From assembly GCA_965203725.1 (NCBI GenBank), contig CBDBDH010000001.1:62001-126000 (forward strand): DNA of 64,000 nt. The letters are read 5' to 3'. This stretch comes from WTFY01 sp965203725 (lineage in GTDB: Bacteria > Pseudomonadota > Gammaproteobacteria > UBA4575). Shown here one piece after another: positions 1 to 8,586 of the stretch (position 1 is the stretch's first letter; every line of letters begins with the position of its first letter). The notes below the pieces were generated by a model. The model saw only the letters and a program-made list of their open reading frames with translations, was not told the origin of the DNA and ran no database searches. The position numbers and the translations under genes are program-made.

Positions 1-223
1 CTCCGTCTCGTTGACCGGTACTGCATTGAGGATGAAGCCACTGGAACCGCCAGGATCTATTGGGGCACAGAGCGAGAAGGATCACGACGCGCTACTCGGG
101 ACCGGGTTGGGGGCCAGCTCGAGACACCCGACCAGGTGCATGGAGGGAACTCCCGCAAATGTCCCGCACTGGTGCTGCTGGGACAGCGCGCGGATACCGC
201 ACGGGGGGCCGCTTGTTGTATTG

Positions 224-315
224 TGGCGGAGAGAGAGGGATTCGAACCCTCGGTGCCCCGTTGAGGACACACTCACTTTCCAGGCGAGCCCGTTCGACCA
301 CTCCGGCATCTCTCC
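224..315 (-). tRNA. tRNA-Ser (anticodon GGA)
   Basis: Read on the minus strand, the segment folds as a class II tRNA. The 7-bp acceptor stem is GGAGAGA/TCTCTCC, there is a long variable arm, the T-loop is GGTTCGAATCC, and the anticodon loop CTGGAAA gives GGA. Discriminator G and a genomically encoded CCA lie at 224-227. It lies just downstream of the DUF1820 gene on the same strand. The 223 bases to its left show no gene I can support. Confidence 0.95.
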
Positions 316-411
316 AAGATGGATCCAGGAAAGAATCCATCAAATAAACAGCCTACCCAAGCATCGTGAACAGGAGGATGTCCTGCGTCAACCGAAAATT
401 CGCAGACCTGG

Positions 412-753
412 TCAGGATTTCTTGCCCTGGTCGTTGCTTCCCGGGCTGTACACCGACGAAGGGAAATGCGCAATGTTCTCACCCGCATCGGAAATTTTAG
501 CCGTCCCCTGCTTGTCCACTTCATCGATGCGAATGACGGAATGCATAGGCACAAAGAACCGTTTCACCTGCTCAAACTCCGACTTGAGCTTTTCCTCACC
601 CGGATCCACCACCACCGTGGACCGTTCATTGAAAGACAGTTCTTCAACCGTGATAAACCCATACAAGTCAGACTGATACACCTGATTTGCATAAACCTCA
701 TAAACTTTGTTCAGGTGAAGAAAGCTGATTTTATAAAGCTGCTTTTTTGGCAT
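412..753 (-). CDS. DUF1820 family protein
   Basis: This 113-residue protein has no known activity. Its N-terminal pattern (KKQLYKISFLHLNKVYEVYA, then GFITVEELSF and PGEEKLKSEFEQVKRFFVPMH) matches my memory of the DUF1820 family, small cytosolic proteins widespread in Gammaproteobacteria and usually 100-115 residues long. There is no signal peptide or membrane segment. It is transcribed toward tRNA-Ser and sits 100 bp downstream of icd on the same strand, but nothing shows it to be part of that operon. The family call rests on motif memory; function unknown. Confidence 0.75.
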   Translation of the reverse strand: MPKKQLYKISFLHLNKVYEVYANQVYQSDLYGFITVEELSFNERSTVVVDPGEEKLKSEFEQVKRFFVPMHSVIRIDEVDKQGTAKISDAGENIAHFPSSVYSPGSNDQGKKS

Positions 754-853
754 TGCCTGAAAACTGACCTCTATTCAAACCATCCTCACCTTGCCTTGCG
801 GGCTACCGCAACACGTGCAGTACAGCCTCTGCCTGCCTGCATCAGGGGGCTGG

Positions 854-2203
854 CTATTCCTGCATGTTCTTGATGATTGCATCTCCAAAGCCGGAAGTGC
901 TGACCAGGGTAGCGCCTGGCATCAGCCGTTCCAGATCCTCCTGGACCTCTTTGGAAGTTCCCGGCCGTCTTGCCCGGGTCTGGATCCCTGCCCGTGCCCG
1001 CGCCAGGTCATACGTCACCGTCCTGGATGCAATCGCACCTGAAATTCCGGCAATCACAAGGTCTGCGGCCTCTCTCCATCCCAGGTGGCGCAGCATCATT
1101 TCCGCTGACAGAATGATGGATCCGGGATTCACCCGGTCCTTGCCGGCATGGGTGGGAGCAGTGCCATGCGTTGCCTCAAAGCAGGCCACATCGTCCGAGA
1201 CATTCGCGCCCGGTGCAATGCCAATGCCCCCGACCTGGGCGGCCAAGGCATCCGAGATGTAGTCGCCGTTCAGATTCAGGGTCGCAATCACCTCGTAGCT
1301 TTCCGGTTTCAGCAGGATTTGCTGCAGGAAATTGTCCGCAATGATGTCCTTGACGATGATGTCGTTGCCATTGTTCGGGTTTTTGATCTTGCACCAGGGA
1401 CCCTCACCGATCACTTCGGCACTGAATTCGTTCAGTGCCAGTTCGTACCCCCAGTTTCGAAATGCCCCTTCCGTGAATTTCATGATGTTTCCCTTGTGCA
1501 CAAGGGAAACCGACTTGCGATTGTTGTCGATCGCATACTGGATGGCCTTGCGGATCAGACGAACGGAACCTTCTTTGGACACCGGCTTGATTCCGATGCC
1601 GGAGGTTTTCGGGAAGCGGATTTTTGTAACATTCATCTCTTCTCGCAAGAACTCGATGATTTTTTTCACTTCCTCACTTTGCGCTTCCCATTCGATCCCC
1701 GCGTAGATATCTTCAGTATTTTCCCTGAAGATCACCATGTCGGTCGTGCCTGAATCCTTCAACGGCGTGGGCGTGCCCGGGAAATAACGAATCGGACGCA
1801 CGCAGGCGAACAGGTCCAGCTTCTGCCGGATGGCTACATTCAGCGAGCGCATCCCTTCTCCCACGGGTGTTGCCAGAGGTCCCTTGATCGAAACCACATA
1901 TTTCTTCATCACCTCAAGGGTCTCATCGGGCAGGTAGTGGTGCTTGCCATACAAACGTGCGGCTTTTTCACCTGCATAGATTTCCATCCAGCTGATACGG
2001 CGCTTGCCGTCATAGGCCTGGTTGACGGCTTCGGTGACGACACGCCGCATGACCGGAGTGACATCAAGGCCGATTCCGTCACCTTCAATGAACGGAACGA
2101 TCGGCTTGTCCGGGACATCCAGACTCTTGTCCGGATTGAGCGTGATCGCCTCGCCTTCGGCGGGAATCTGGACGTGTTCGTAGGGCTTGTGCTGCTGCAT
2201 CAT
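854..2203 (-). CDS. icd: NADP-dependent isocitrate dehydrogenase
   Basis: Catalyses oxidative decarboxylation of isocitrate to 2-oxoglutarate in the TCA cycle; cytosolic homodimer. The protein follows E. coli Icd along its length: PFIEGDGIG near the N-terminus, the substrate loop GEGMRSLNVAIRQ with the Ser that AceK phosphorylates in E. coli, IFRENTEDIYAGIEW, LVHKGNIMKFTEGAF, and the NADP-site region GIAPGANVSDDVACFEATHGTAP. At about 449 residues it is longer than the usual 416, with a short N-terminal extension and about 24 extra residues near the C-terminus, between TYDL and ERLMPGA (bases 932-1003). The start is uncertain among GTG 2209, ATG 2203 and ATG 2200; I chose 2203 for spacing to a weak GAG. 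It lies downstream of aceA, so the enzymes competing at the glyoxylate branch point are neighbours. Confidence 0.96.
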   Translation of the reverse strand: MMQQHKPYEHVQIPAEGEAITLNPDKSLDVPDKPIVPFIEGDGIGLDVTPVMRRVVTEAVNQAYDGKRRISWMEIYAGEKAARLYGKHHYLPDETLEVMKKYVVSIKGPLATPVGEGMRSLNVAIRQKLDLFACVRPIRYFPGTPTPLKDSGTTDMVIFRENTEDIYAGIEWEAQSEEVKKIIEFLREEMNVTKIRFPKTSGIGIKPVSKEGSVRLIRKAIQYAIDNNRKSVSLVHKGNIMKFTEGAFRNWGYELALNEFSAEVIGEGPWCKIKNPNNGNDIIVKDIIADNFLQQILLKPESYEVIATLNLNGDYISDALAAQVGGIGIAPGANVSDDVACFEATHGTAPTHAGKDRVNPGSIILSAEMMLRHLGWREAADLVIAGISGAIASRTVTYDLARARAGIQTRARRPGTSKEVQEDLERLMPGATLVSTSGFGDAIIKNMQE

Positions 2204-2309
2204 GCGCACTCAGGGAAGTACCAGCTGGTTCCTGATTATAGCAAGACTCGAAAGTTCGACTGGCCCGGCAACGGCATGCAGGTTCACAGCCGGCTGCAGA
2301 TTGCAGCCG

Positions 2310-3608
2310 TCATTCCGCTTTGGAGTCAAACTGGCCCTCTTCCGTAGAACCGGTCAGGGCCGTCACGGAAGACTGACCGCCCTGAATGGTCGTGGTTACA
2401 TCGTCGAAGTAACCCGCACCCACTTCCTGCTGGTGGCTGACAAAGGTGTAGCCGCGATCCCGTGCATCAAACTCCGGTTGCTGCATCATGTTCACGTAGG
2501 CCGTCATGCCTTCCTTCGCATACCCGGCGGCGAGGTCAAACATGTGGTACCACATGTTGTGAATGCCGGCCAGGGTAATGAACTGGTACTTGTAACCCAT
2601 GGCGCCGAGTTCCCGCTGAAATTTTGCAATCGTGGCATCGTCCAGGTTCTTCTTCCAGTTGAAGGAAGGCGAGCAGTTGTACGCAAGCAACTGTTCAGGA
2701 TGCACCTTGTGCACCCCGTCTGCAAAGGCCTTGGCAAACTCCAGGTCGGGCGTGCCGGTTTCGCACCAGACCAGGTCCGCATACTCGGCATACGCCACCC
2801 CCCGTGCAACCGCCTGCTGCAGGCCATTGTTCACGCGCATGAAGCCTTCCGATGTTCGTTCTCCGGTCAAAAATGGCTGGTCCCGCTCATCAAAATCCGA
2901 AGTCAGCAGGTTGGCCGCCTCGGCATCGGTGCGCCCGAGTATCACCGTAGGCACACCCATGACATCAGCAGCCAGCCGAGCGGCATTGAGCTTCTGGCAG
3001 GCTTCCTGGGTGGGCACAAGCACCTTGCCACCCATGTGGCCGCATTTTTTGACCGCAGCCAACTGGTCTTCAAAGTGCACACCGGCAGCGCCCGCTGAAA
3101 TCATGTTCTTCATCAGTTCAAAGGCATTCAGCACGCCGCCGAAACCCGCCTCGGCATCGGCCACGATCGGAACAAAATAATCGATGTCGCTTTCTCCGCG
3201 TGACCATTGAATTTCATCGGCGCGCTTGAAGGCATTGTTGATGCGCCGCACCACGGTGGGAACCGAATCATAAGCATAGAGCGACTGGTCCGGATACATG
3301 GTTTCACTGGTATTGGCATCGGCTGCAACCTGCCAGCCGGACAAGTAAATGGCCTTGATTCCGGCCTTGACCTGCTGTACCGCCTGACCGCCCGTCAACG
3401 CACCCAGGCAATTGATGTAGTCTTCCTCGTTGACCAGTTTCCAAAGCTTCTCTGCACCATTTCTTGCAAGTGTGTGCTCTATTCGCAACGAACCTCGCAA
3501 ACGCACAACGTCTTCAGCCGTATAGTCACGCCTGACATTTTTCCATCGAGGATTCGTGGCCCAGTCCTTTTCCAGTTCCTTGACCTGTTCAGCTCTACTA
3601 TCACTCAC
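2310..3608 (-). CDS. aceA: isocitrate lyase
   Basis: Cleaves isocitrate to glyoxylate and succinate, the first step of the glyoxylate shunt, allowing growth on acetate or fatty acids. The 432-residue length matches the short bacterial form. The catalytic loop KKCGHMGGKVLVPT is intact, as are SGWQVAADAN, the metal-site stretch VADAEAGFGG, and the C-terminal SPSFNWKKNL. The start is GTG at 3608, preceded at 7 bases by a strong Shine-Dalgarno AAGGAGG. The gene is 100 bp upstream of icd on the same strand. Malate synthase, the second shunt enzyme, is not in this window. It is divergent from the RraA-like gene. Confidence 0.97.
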   Translation of the reverse strand: MSDSRAEQVKELEKDWATNPRWKNVRRDYTAEDVVRLRGSLRIEHTLARNGAEKLWKLVNEEDYINCLGALTGGQAVQQVKAGIKAIYLSGWQVAADANTSETMYPDQSLYAYDSVPTVVRRINNAFKRADEIQWSRGESDIDYFVPIVADAEAGFGGVLNAFELMKNMISAGAAGVHFEDQLAAVKKCGHMGGKVLVPTQEACQKLNAARLAADVMGVPTVILGRTDAEAANLLTSDFDERDQPFLTGERTSEGFMRVNNGLQQAVARGVAYAEYADLVWCETGTPDLEFAKAFADGVHKVHPEQLLAYNCSPSFNWKKNLDDATIAKFQRELGAMGYKYQFITLAGIHNMWYHMFDLAAGYAKEGMTAYVNMMQQPEFDARDRGYTFVSHQQEVGAGYFDDVTTTIQGGQSSVTALTGSTEEGQFDSKAE

Positions 3609-3759
3609 AACCGCGCCTCCTTATGAAGCTCTCAAAAATCATTCAAATACAACCATTGACCCAAGAATTAAAGTCAATACTCAAGCGGGAAGTGTATACT
3701 ATCAGATACCAATTTGAAGTCACTACTAAATTCGCCCTGCACTCAAATGGTACTCCCCC

Positions 3760-4248
3760 ATGACGATCCACACCGCCGACCTCTGCGACGCACATGAATC
3801 CAGCATCGCCGTTGCCGAACCCCTGTTTAGAGACTTTGGAGGAATGGCATCCTTTCACGGGAAAATCTCTACCGTACGCTGCTTCGAAGACAACTCGCTT
3901 GTCCGTGAAGCCCTCAGGAGCCCCGGCGCGGAACAGGTATTGGTCGTCGACGGCGCAGGCTCAAGGCGAAGAGCGCTGGTCGGCGATTTGCTGGCCCGGG
4001 CCGGTGCGGAAAACCAGTGGGCAGGGATCGTGGTATTCGGGTGCATCAGGGATTCGCAAGCCATCTCGGCCATTCCGATCGGCTGCAAGGCGCTCGCTGC
4101 CGTGCCTCTCAAGACCGAGAAAAAAGGTGCGGGGGAAAAGAATGTTCCGGTTCATTTTGCGAACGTGGATTTCGTCCCGGGCCACTTCCTGTACGCGGAC
4201 AAGGACGGGATCATCGTAAGCGAAAAAAACCTGATCCCCTCTTCCTGA
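3760..4248 (+). CDS. rraA: RraA-family protein (RNase E regulator / HMG aldolase fold)
   Basis: This 162-residue protein belongs to the RraA family. In E. coli RraA binds RNase E and inhibits it; related proteins are divalent-metal-dependent 4-hydroxy-4-methyl-2-oxoglutarate aldolases. Visible family features are TADLCDAH near the N-terminus, the central GDLLARAGAENQWAG, VVFGCIRDS, and the C-terminal pattern in which DFVPGHFLYADKDGIIVSE closes the fold. Length is typical. The GD...RD residues that bind substrate and metal in aldolase members are present, so sequence alone does not separate regulator from aldolase. It begins a short plus-strand pair with the hydrolase 13 bases downstream. Confidence 0.85.
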   Translation: MTIHTADLCDAHESSIAVAEPLFRDFGGMASFHGKISTVRCFEDNSLVREALRSPGAEQVLVVDGAGSRRRALVGDLLARAGAENQWAGIVVFGCIRDSQAISAIPIGCKALAAVPLKTEKKGAGEKNVPVHFANVDFVPGHFLYADKDGIIVSEKNLIPSS

Positions 4249-4261
4249 CCCGGGCCCCAAC

Positions 4262-5218
4262 ATGGAACCCGTCCTGTACGAGTACGAAGCCGGCATCACC
4301 TGCATAGACACGATGCTGGTGCAGCCGGGCCGTGCGGCCTGCTACCTGCTGGTCCAGGATGGTCGTGCTGCCTTCATCGATACCGGCACCAGTCACACGG
4401 TACCGTTCCTGCTCAAGACGCTGGAACTGAAAAACATCCCTCGCCAGGCCGTCGAATACGTCATCCCCACCCACGTGCATCTGGACCACGCAGGGGGTGC
4501 AGGCATGCTTATGGAGCAGCTGCCAAATGCAACTCTGGTGATCCACCCGCGCGGTGCACCTCACATGATCGACCCGTCCAGGCTGGTCATGGGCGCGACC
4601 GAAGTGTACGGGGAGCGCAGGTTCCGGGAGCACTTTGGCGAAATCCGGGCCATCGACGAGGAGCGCGTGATGGTGGCCGAAGACCAGTCCAGCCTGAGCC
4701 TTGCCGCCCGGACCCTGGTCTTCCTGCATACACCGGGGCATGCCAATCACCATTTCTGCATCCATGACGAGACCAGTGAAGGGATTTTTGCCGGGGACAC
4801 CTTCGGGCTCTCATACAAGGAACTCGACGATGAGAACGGGGCCTTCATCATGCCGACCACCACGCCGGTACAGTTCGACCCGCAGCCCTGGCAGGATTCC
4901 CTGACCCGTTTGCTCGACTGTCATCCTGAAAACATGTACCTCACCCACTTTGGGCGTGTGACAGAGGTCAACCGCCTGGCGCAGGAACTGCGCCGGGATA
5001 TCGAAAGCTACGCAAGTATCGCCCGCCGGCACATGCACGCATCCGCTCGCAAGGCGAAAATCCATGCGTCACTGACCGACTACCTGCGAAAACGACTGAG
5101 CGAGCGGAAACCGCCTGGAGAGGTTGAGCGGCTGACGGAGTTCCTGCAGTACGACCTGCAACTGAACACGGCGGGACTCGAGGTCTGGCTGCAACGACTG
5201 GAAAGACGTGCTAACTGA
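4262..5218 (+). CDS. MBL-fold metallo-hydrolase
   Basis: A 318-residue metallo-beta-lactamase-fold protein, probably a cytosolic zinc hydrolase of unknown substrate. The signature THVHLDHAGG lies at about residues 72-81, followed by the third metal ligand in LHTPGHANHH and the bridging Asp in FAGDTFG. The C-terminal third, rich in Arg and Lys and predicted helical, is longer than in minimal glyoxalase II-type enzymes. There is no signal peptide. It starts 13 bases after the RraA-like gene and is probably co-transcribed with it. The family is broad, so I do not assign a reaction. Confidence 0.85.
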   Translation: MEPVLYEYEAGITCIDTMLVQPGRAACYLLVQDGRAAFIDTGTSHTVPFLLKTLELKNIPRQAVEYVIPTHVHLDHAGGAGMLMEQLPNATLVIHPRGAPHMIDPSRLVMGATEVYGERRFREHFGEIRAIDEERVMVAEDQSSLSLAARTLVFLHTPGHANHHFCIHDETSEGIFAGDTFGLSYKELDDENGAFIMPTTTPVQFDPQPWQDSLTRLLDCHPENMYLTHFGRVTEVNRLAQELRRDIESYASIARRHMHASARKAKIHASLTDYLRKRLSERKPPGEVERLTEFLQYDLQLNTAGLEVWLQRLERRAN

Positions 5219-5262
5219 TCCGCCCGCCTGCGGCATTTTCCGCCGGCACCGTTCGAACGCGC

Positions 5263-5754
5263 CTATCTGCCACGACGATCCCTGAAGAAATCTCTCAGCA
5301 GCTGACTGCATTCTGACTCCAGCACGCCACCTGTCACCTCGACAGCATGGTTGTGCCTCGAATCGGCCAGCAGGTCGAATACCGAACCTGCAGCCCCGGT
5401 CTTGGGGTCACGCGCGCCGAATACCAGTCGCCTGATCCTTGCATGCAGCATGGTCCCGACACACATCACACAGGGTTCCAGTGTCACGAACAGGGTGGTA
5501 TCGGGCAGGCGATAGTTGCCGAGATACCTGGCGGCAGCGCGCATGGCAACGACCTCGGCATGCGCACTGGGGTCACTTTCCGTGATGGAGCTATTGTAAC
5601 CTTGGCCGATGATTTGTTCTTGATAAACAACCACTGCACCCACCGGCACCTCCCCGGCAGTCTGGGCCTGCCTGGCTAACCCAAGCGCCTCAGACATCCA
5701 GTGTTCATCGTCGATCAAGTCAGAAACTTTCGATTCAGGCATTCGGCCAAGCAC
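5263..5754 (-). CDS. tadA: tRNA-specific adenosine deaminase
   Basis: Deaminates the wobble adenosine of tRNA-Arg(ACG) to inosine. The zinc cytidine/deoxycytidylate deaminase motif is complete: HAEVVAMR supplies the His ligand and proton-shuttle Glu, and LEPCVMCVG the two Cys ligands. The downstream FGARDPKTGAAGSVFDL, the tRNA-recognition segment, separates TadA from other deaminases. At 163 residues it matches the family. It converges on the MBL hydrolase gene. An internal ATG at residue 5 (5742) is an alternative start. Confidence 0.94.
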   Translation of the reverse strand: MLGRMPESKVSDLIDDEHWMSEALGLARQAQTAGEVPVGAVVVYQEQIIGQGYNSSITESDPSAHAEVVAMRAAARYLGNYRLPDTTLFVTLEPCVMCVGTMLHARIRRLVFGARDPKTGAAGSVFDLLADSRHNHAVEVTGGVLESECSQLLRDFFRDRRGR

Positions 5755-5802
5755 AGCTTATTCAAGTTGATTTCCAGGAACCCTGAGCGAGCCCTCAAAA
5801 TC

Positions 5803-6282
5803 CTAATTCGCACTCCTGACGAAGATGGCATTGTCTATCTTATCGAATGCGTTCTCGTAGATCTTCGCATCGGTTATTGGCATGTCCTGCCGGTCTGTCT
5901 GCCCCTGGCTGGAAGAGGTCCGGTTAATTTCCACAAAATTCAGCCTTGCCCGGGTCCTGCTGCCGATTTGTTCCACAAAAGCAGTCGCTTTTGTTTGGCT
6001 GACGCTTGTCTTGTCGAGCAAAAGCTTGGATGTGAAATCACTTTCGGCAGCGCTTTCCGCCGAGATCAGGCCGGTACGGATATCCGCGTTCGTTATGGTG
6101 TATCCGAGGTCCTGGAAAACCGACACGATGCTCGGGAACACGATCTCCTTGGTGGAATCATACTCACGGGACTGGAGCGCCTGAATCTCCAGGGGAGTCA
6201 TTGGCGTTTTCGGCTCGGGCACGACACAGCTGGCAAGGAAAAGCACCATGACAGGCATGGTCAATAGCCCCATGAATCTCAT
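5803..6282 (-). CDS. putative lipoprotein, unknown function
   Basis: A 159-residue protein with a lipoprotein signal peptide: a short hydrophobic stretch ends in LASC, with the modified Cys at about residue 19. The mature part is hydrophilic and suggests a small alpha/beta domain (VFPSIVSVFQDLGYTI and TGLISAESAAES, a pattern seen in some outer-membrane-associated small lipoproteins). I do not recognise a named family. It follows the next lipoprotein gene by 9 bases on the same strand, so the two are almost certainly co-transcribed and may act together in the envelope. Confidence 0.75.
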   Translation of the reverse strand: MRFMGLLTMPVMVLFLASCVVPEPKTPMTPLEIQALQSREYDSTKEIVFPSIVSVFQDLGYTITNADIRTGLISAESAAESDFTSKLLLDKTSVSQTKATAFVEQIGSRTRARLNFVEINRTSSSQGQTDRQDMPITDAKIYENAFDKIDNAIFVRSAN

Positions 6283-6291
6283 TCAGTATTC

Positions 6292-6705
6292 CTAGAAATT
6301 GGATGTTCGGCTGCGAAAATCCGACACAACATCATTTTCATCAAATTTGATGATCAGGGTGATCATCCTGGAAGACGTTTCAAACCCGGAACTGCTGCCT
6401 GACTGGCCAGCTATCAAAATGGTCCAGTAGCCCTTCCTGGATGAGGACTGGGCAACCTGTGCGCTTCTCTGGTACGTCCAGACTTCTATGCCCGCGCCAT
6501 CCCGGGTGGTGACATTGGGCGCACCGAAACTTTCAAGCACCTGTGCTTTGGTGGTTTCACCCACCTGAAGGGAAAGCTGGACATTGCCCTGGGTCAGCTG
6601 GGAGTTTCTATCCGAAACCGGCTGCTGCGTTGAAATACACCCGGCCAATAAGACTGAGAACAGAACCGTAATTGTCAACCTGTTGAAAAGCTTGAACACG
6701 ACCAC
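6292..6705 (-). CDS. putative SmpA/OmlA-like lipoprotein
   Basis: A 137-residue lipoprotein with a signal peptide ending in LLAGC. The mature sequence has the layout of the BamE/SmpA/OmlA fold: LQVGETTKAQVLESFGAPN, then EVWTYQRS, then a C-terminal strand LIIKFDENDVVSDF. This resembles the G-x-T-x-x-x-V-x-x-x-x-G-x-P pattern of that superfamily. It is not close enough to call BamE itself. It is first of a two-gene lipoprotein operon. About 255 bp of apparently non-coding DNA separate it from guaA. Confidence 0.7.
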   Translation of the reverse strand: MVVFKLFNRLTITVLFSVLLAGCISTQQPVSDRNSQLTQGNVQLSLQVGETTKAQVLESFGAPNVTTRDGAGIEVWTYQRSAQVAQSSSRKGYWTILIAGQSGSSSGFETSSRMITLIIKFDENDVVSDFRSRTSNF

Positions 6706-6961
6706 TGATTCCTTTGCTTAACGGTTAGTATCAGATAACGAACAACCCATCTGCCAGGCGGCTCCATATCGAATGCGAGACCCTGTCATCAAAGCCACAG
6801 ACGCGATTCAGGTATGTACCAGACATTCCCTGGTCTGGCAAGCCATCCATGCCTGCACGTATCTCGCTGAAACCCTGCGAATCCTTGTTGAGGATAGCTT
6901 CAGGCCCTTGCCAGACAGGCCCGGTACCTGTCAGATAATTCCAGTTCTTACTGATTGCAGG

Positions 6962-8536
6962 TCATTCCCACTCGATGGTAGCGGGAGGCTTGCCAGAAAT
7001 ATCGTAGGTGACCCTGGAGATTCCATGGACTTCGTTGATGATGCGCCTGGAGACGTGGTCCAGGAAATCGTACGGCAGCCGGGCCCAGTGCGCAGTCATG
7101 AAATCCGTCGTTTCAACGGCACGCAAGGCCACCACGTAGTCGTACTTTCTGCCATCGCCCATGACCCCTACGGACCGGACCGGCAGGAATACCGCGAAGG
7201 CCTGTGCGACCTGGTCATACAAATCGTGTTTTCGCAGTTCTTGGATAAAGATAGCGTCCACCCGTTGCAGCATTTGCACGTAGTCCGGCTTGACCTCGCC
7301 CAGAATGCGAACACCCAGGCCCGGGCCCGGGAAGGGATGGCGGAAAACAACCTCACGCGGCAGTCCGAGCTCCAGGCCAATCTTGCGAACCTCGTCCTTG
7401 AACAGCTCTTTCAGGGGTTCGATGAGCTTCAGGTCCATTTGTGCCGGCAGACCCGCGACATTGTGGTGGGACTTGATCAGGTCTGCCTTGCCGGTCGCGG
7501 CACCCGCCGACTCAATGACGTCCGGATAGATCGTCCCCTGTGCAAGCCATTTCACATTACGGATCTTTTTCGCTTCGGCCTCGAAGATCCTGATGAAAAG
7601 GTTGCCGATAATGACCCGTTTCTGCTCAGGGTCGGCAATGCCCTCGAGCGCATCGAAATACTGTTGCCCGGCATTGACGCGGATGACCTGTACACCGGAA
7701 TGTCCGGCAAACGCCTGCATGACCTGGTCACCCTCGTCGAGTCGCAAAAGGCCGGTGTCCACAAAAATACAGGTCAGTTGATCAGGAATGGCCTGGCTCA
7801 GCAAGGCCGCGACCACGGACGAATCCACACCGCCGGACAAGGCGAGCAACACCCGGTCGGAGCCGACCAGGCTGCGAATCCGGTCCACGGACTCGTGGAT
7901 GACATTTGCAGCAGTCCAGCTGGTGCCGCAACCACAAATCCTGTTCACGAACCGTTCCAGGATCTGTTTGCCCTGCCGGGTATGGGTGACCTCCGGGTGA
8001 AACTGCAGACCGAACAGCTTTTCCCGTTCATTGGCGATGGCGGCGATTGGTGATCCCGCACTGCTGCCGATCACTTCAAACCCGTCTGGCAGCTTTACGA
8101 CACGATCCCCGTGCGACATCCAGACATCGAGAATATTGATGCCGTTTTGTATTTCGCTGTCGCTGATGCCCTCCAGCAATTCGGACCTGGCTTCCACCGT
8201 CACCTGGGCATAGCCGAACTCCCGCTGGCCGGAAACCTCGACCTCGCCCCCCATCTGCTTGGCCATGGCCTGCATGCCGTAACAGATACCCAGTACCGGG
8301 ACTCCCTGCTCCAGGACCGGCGCGATCGAACCGCTGGCATGATCCGTCGTGGCGGATTCCGGTCCGCCCGACAGCACGATGCCCTTTGCATGGAAATCCG
8401 TGATTTTCTCTCTGGATGCATCCCAAGGAAAAATTTCGCAATAGGTGCCAAGCTCACGGATTCGCCTGGCAATGAGCTGCGTGTACTGAGACCCGAAATC
8501 GAGTATCAGCACCCTGTCTGCCCGGATATCAGTCAT
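6962..8536 (-). CDS. guaA: GMP synthase (glutamine-hydrolysing)
   Basis: Converts XMP to GMP with glutamine and ATP, the last step of guanine nucleotide synthesis. The N-terminal class I glutamine amidotransferase domain shows the catalytic Cys in GICYGMQ (residues about 83-89) and the His/Glu pair in FHPEVTH. The ATP-pyrophosphatase domain follows with the P-loop SGGVDSSV. The C-terminal dimerisation domain ends in the conserved TYDISGKPPATIEWE. The 524-residue length is normal. It lies 50 bp downstream of guaB on the same strand as the usual guaBA operon. Confidence 0.98.
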   Translation of the reverse strand: MTDIRADRVLILDFGSQYTQLIARRIRELGTYCEIFPWDASREKITDFHAKGIVLSGGPESATTDHASGSIAPVLEQGVPVLGICYGMQAMAKQMGGEVEVSGQREFGYAQVTVEARSELLEGISDSEIQNGINILDVWMSHGDRVVKLPDGFEVIGSSAGSPIAAIANEREKLFGLQFHPEVTHTRQGKQILERFVNRICGCGTSWTAANVIHESVDRIRSLVGSDRVLLALSGGVDSSVVAALLSQAIPDQLTCIFVDTGLLRLDEGDQVMQAFAGHSGVQVIRVNAGQQYFDALEGIADPEQKRVIIGNLFIRIFEAEAKKIRNVKWLAQGTIYPDVIESAGAATGKADLIKSHHNVAGLPAQMDLKLIEPLKELFKDEVRKIGLELGLPREVVFRHPFPGPGLGVRILGEVKPDYVQMLQRVDAIFIQELRKHDLYDQVAQAFAVFLPVRSVGVMGDGRKYDYVVALRAVETTDFMTAHWARLPYDFLDHVSRRIINEVHGISRVTYDISGKPPATIEWE

Positions 8537-8586
8537 TGCCTGTCATCAACAAAACCAGGGCATGCATGTCCTGACCACCCGGCCTG

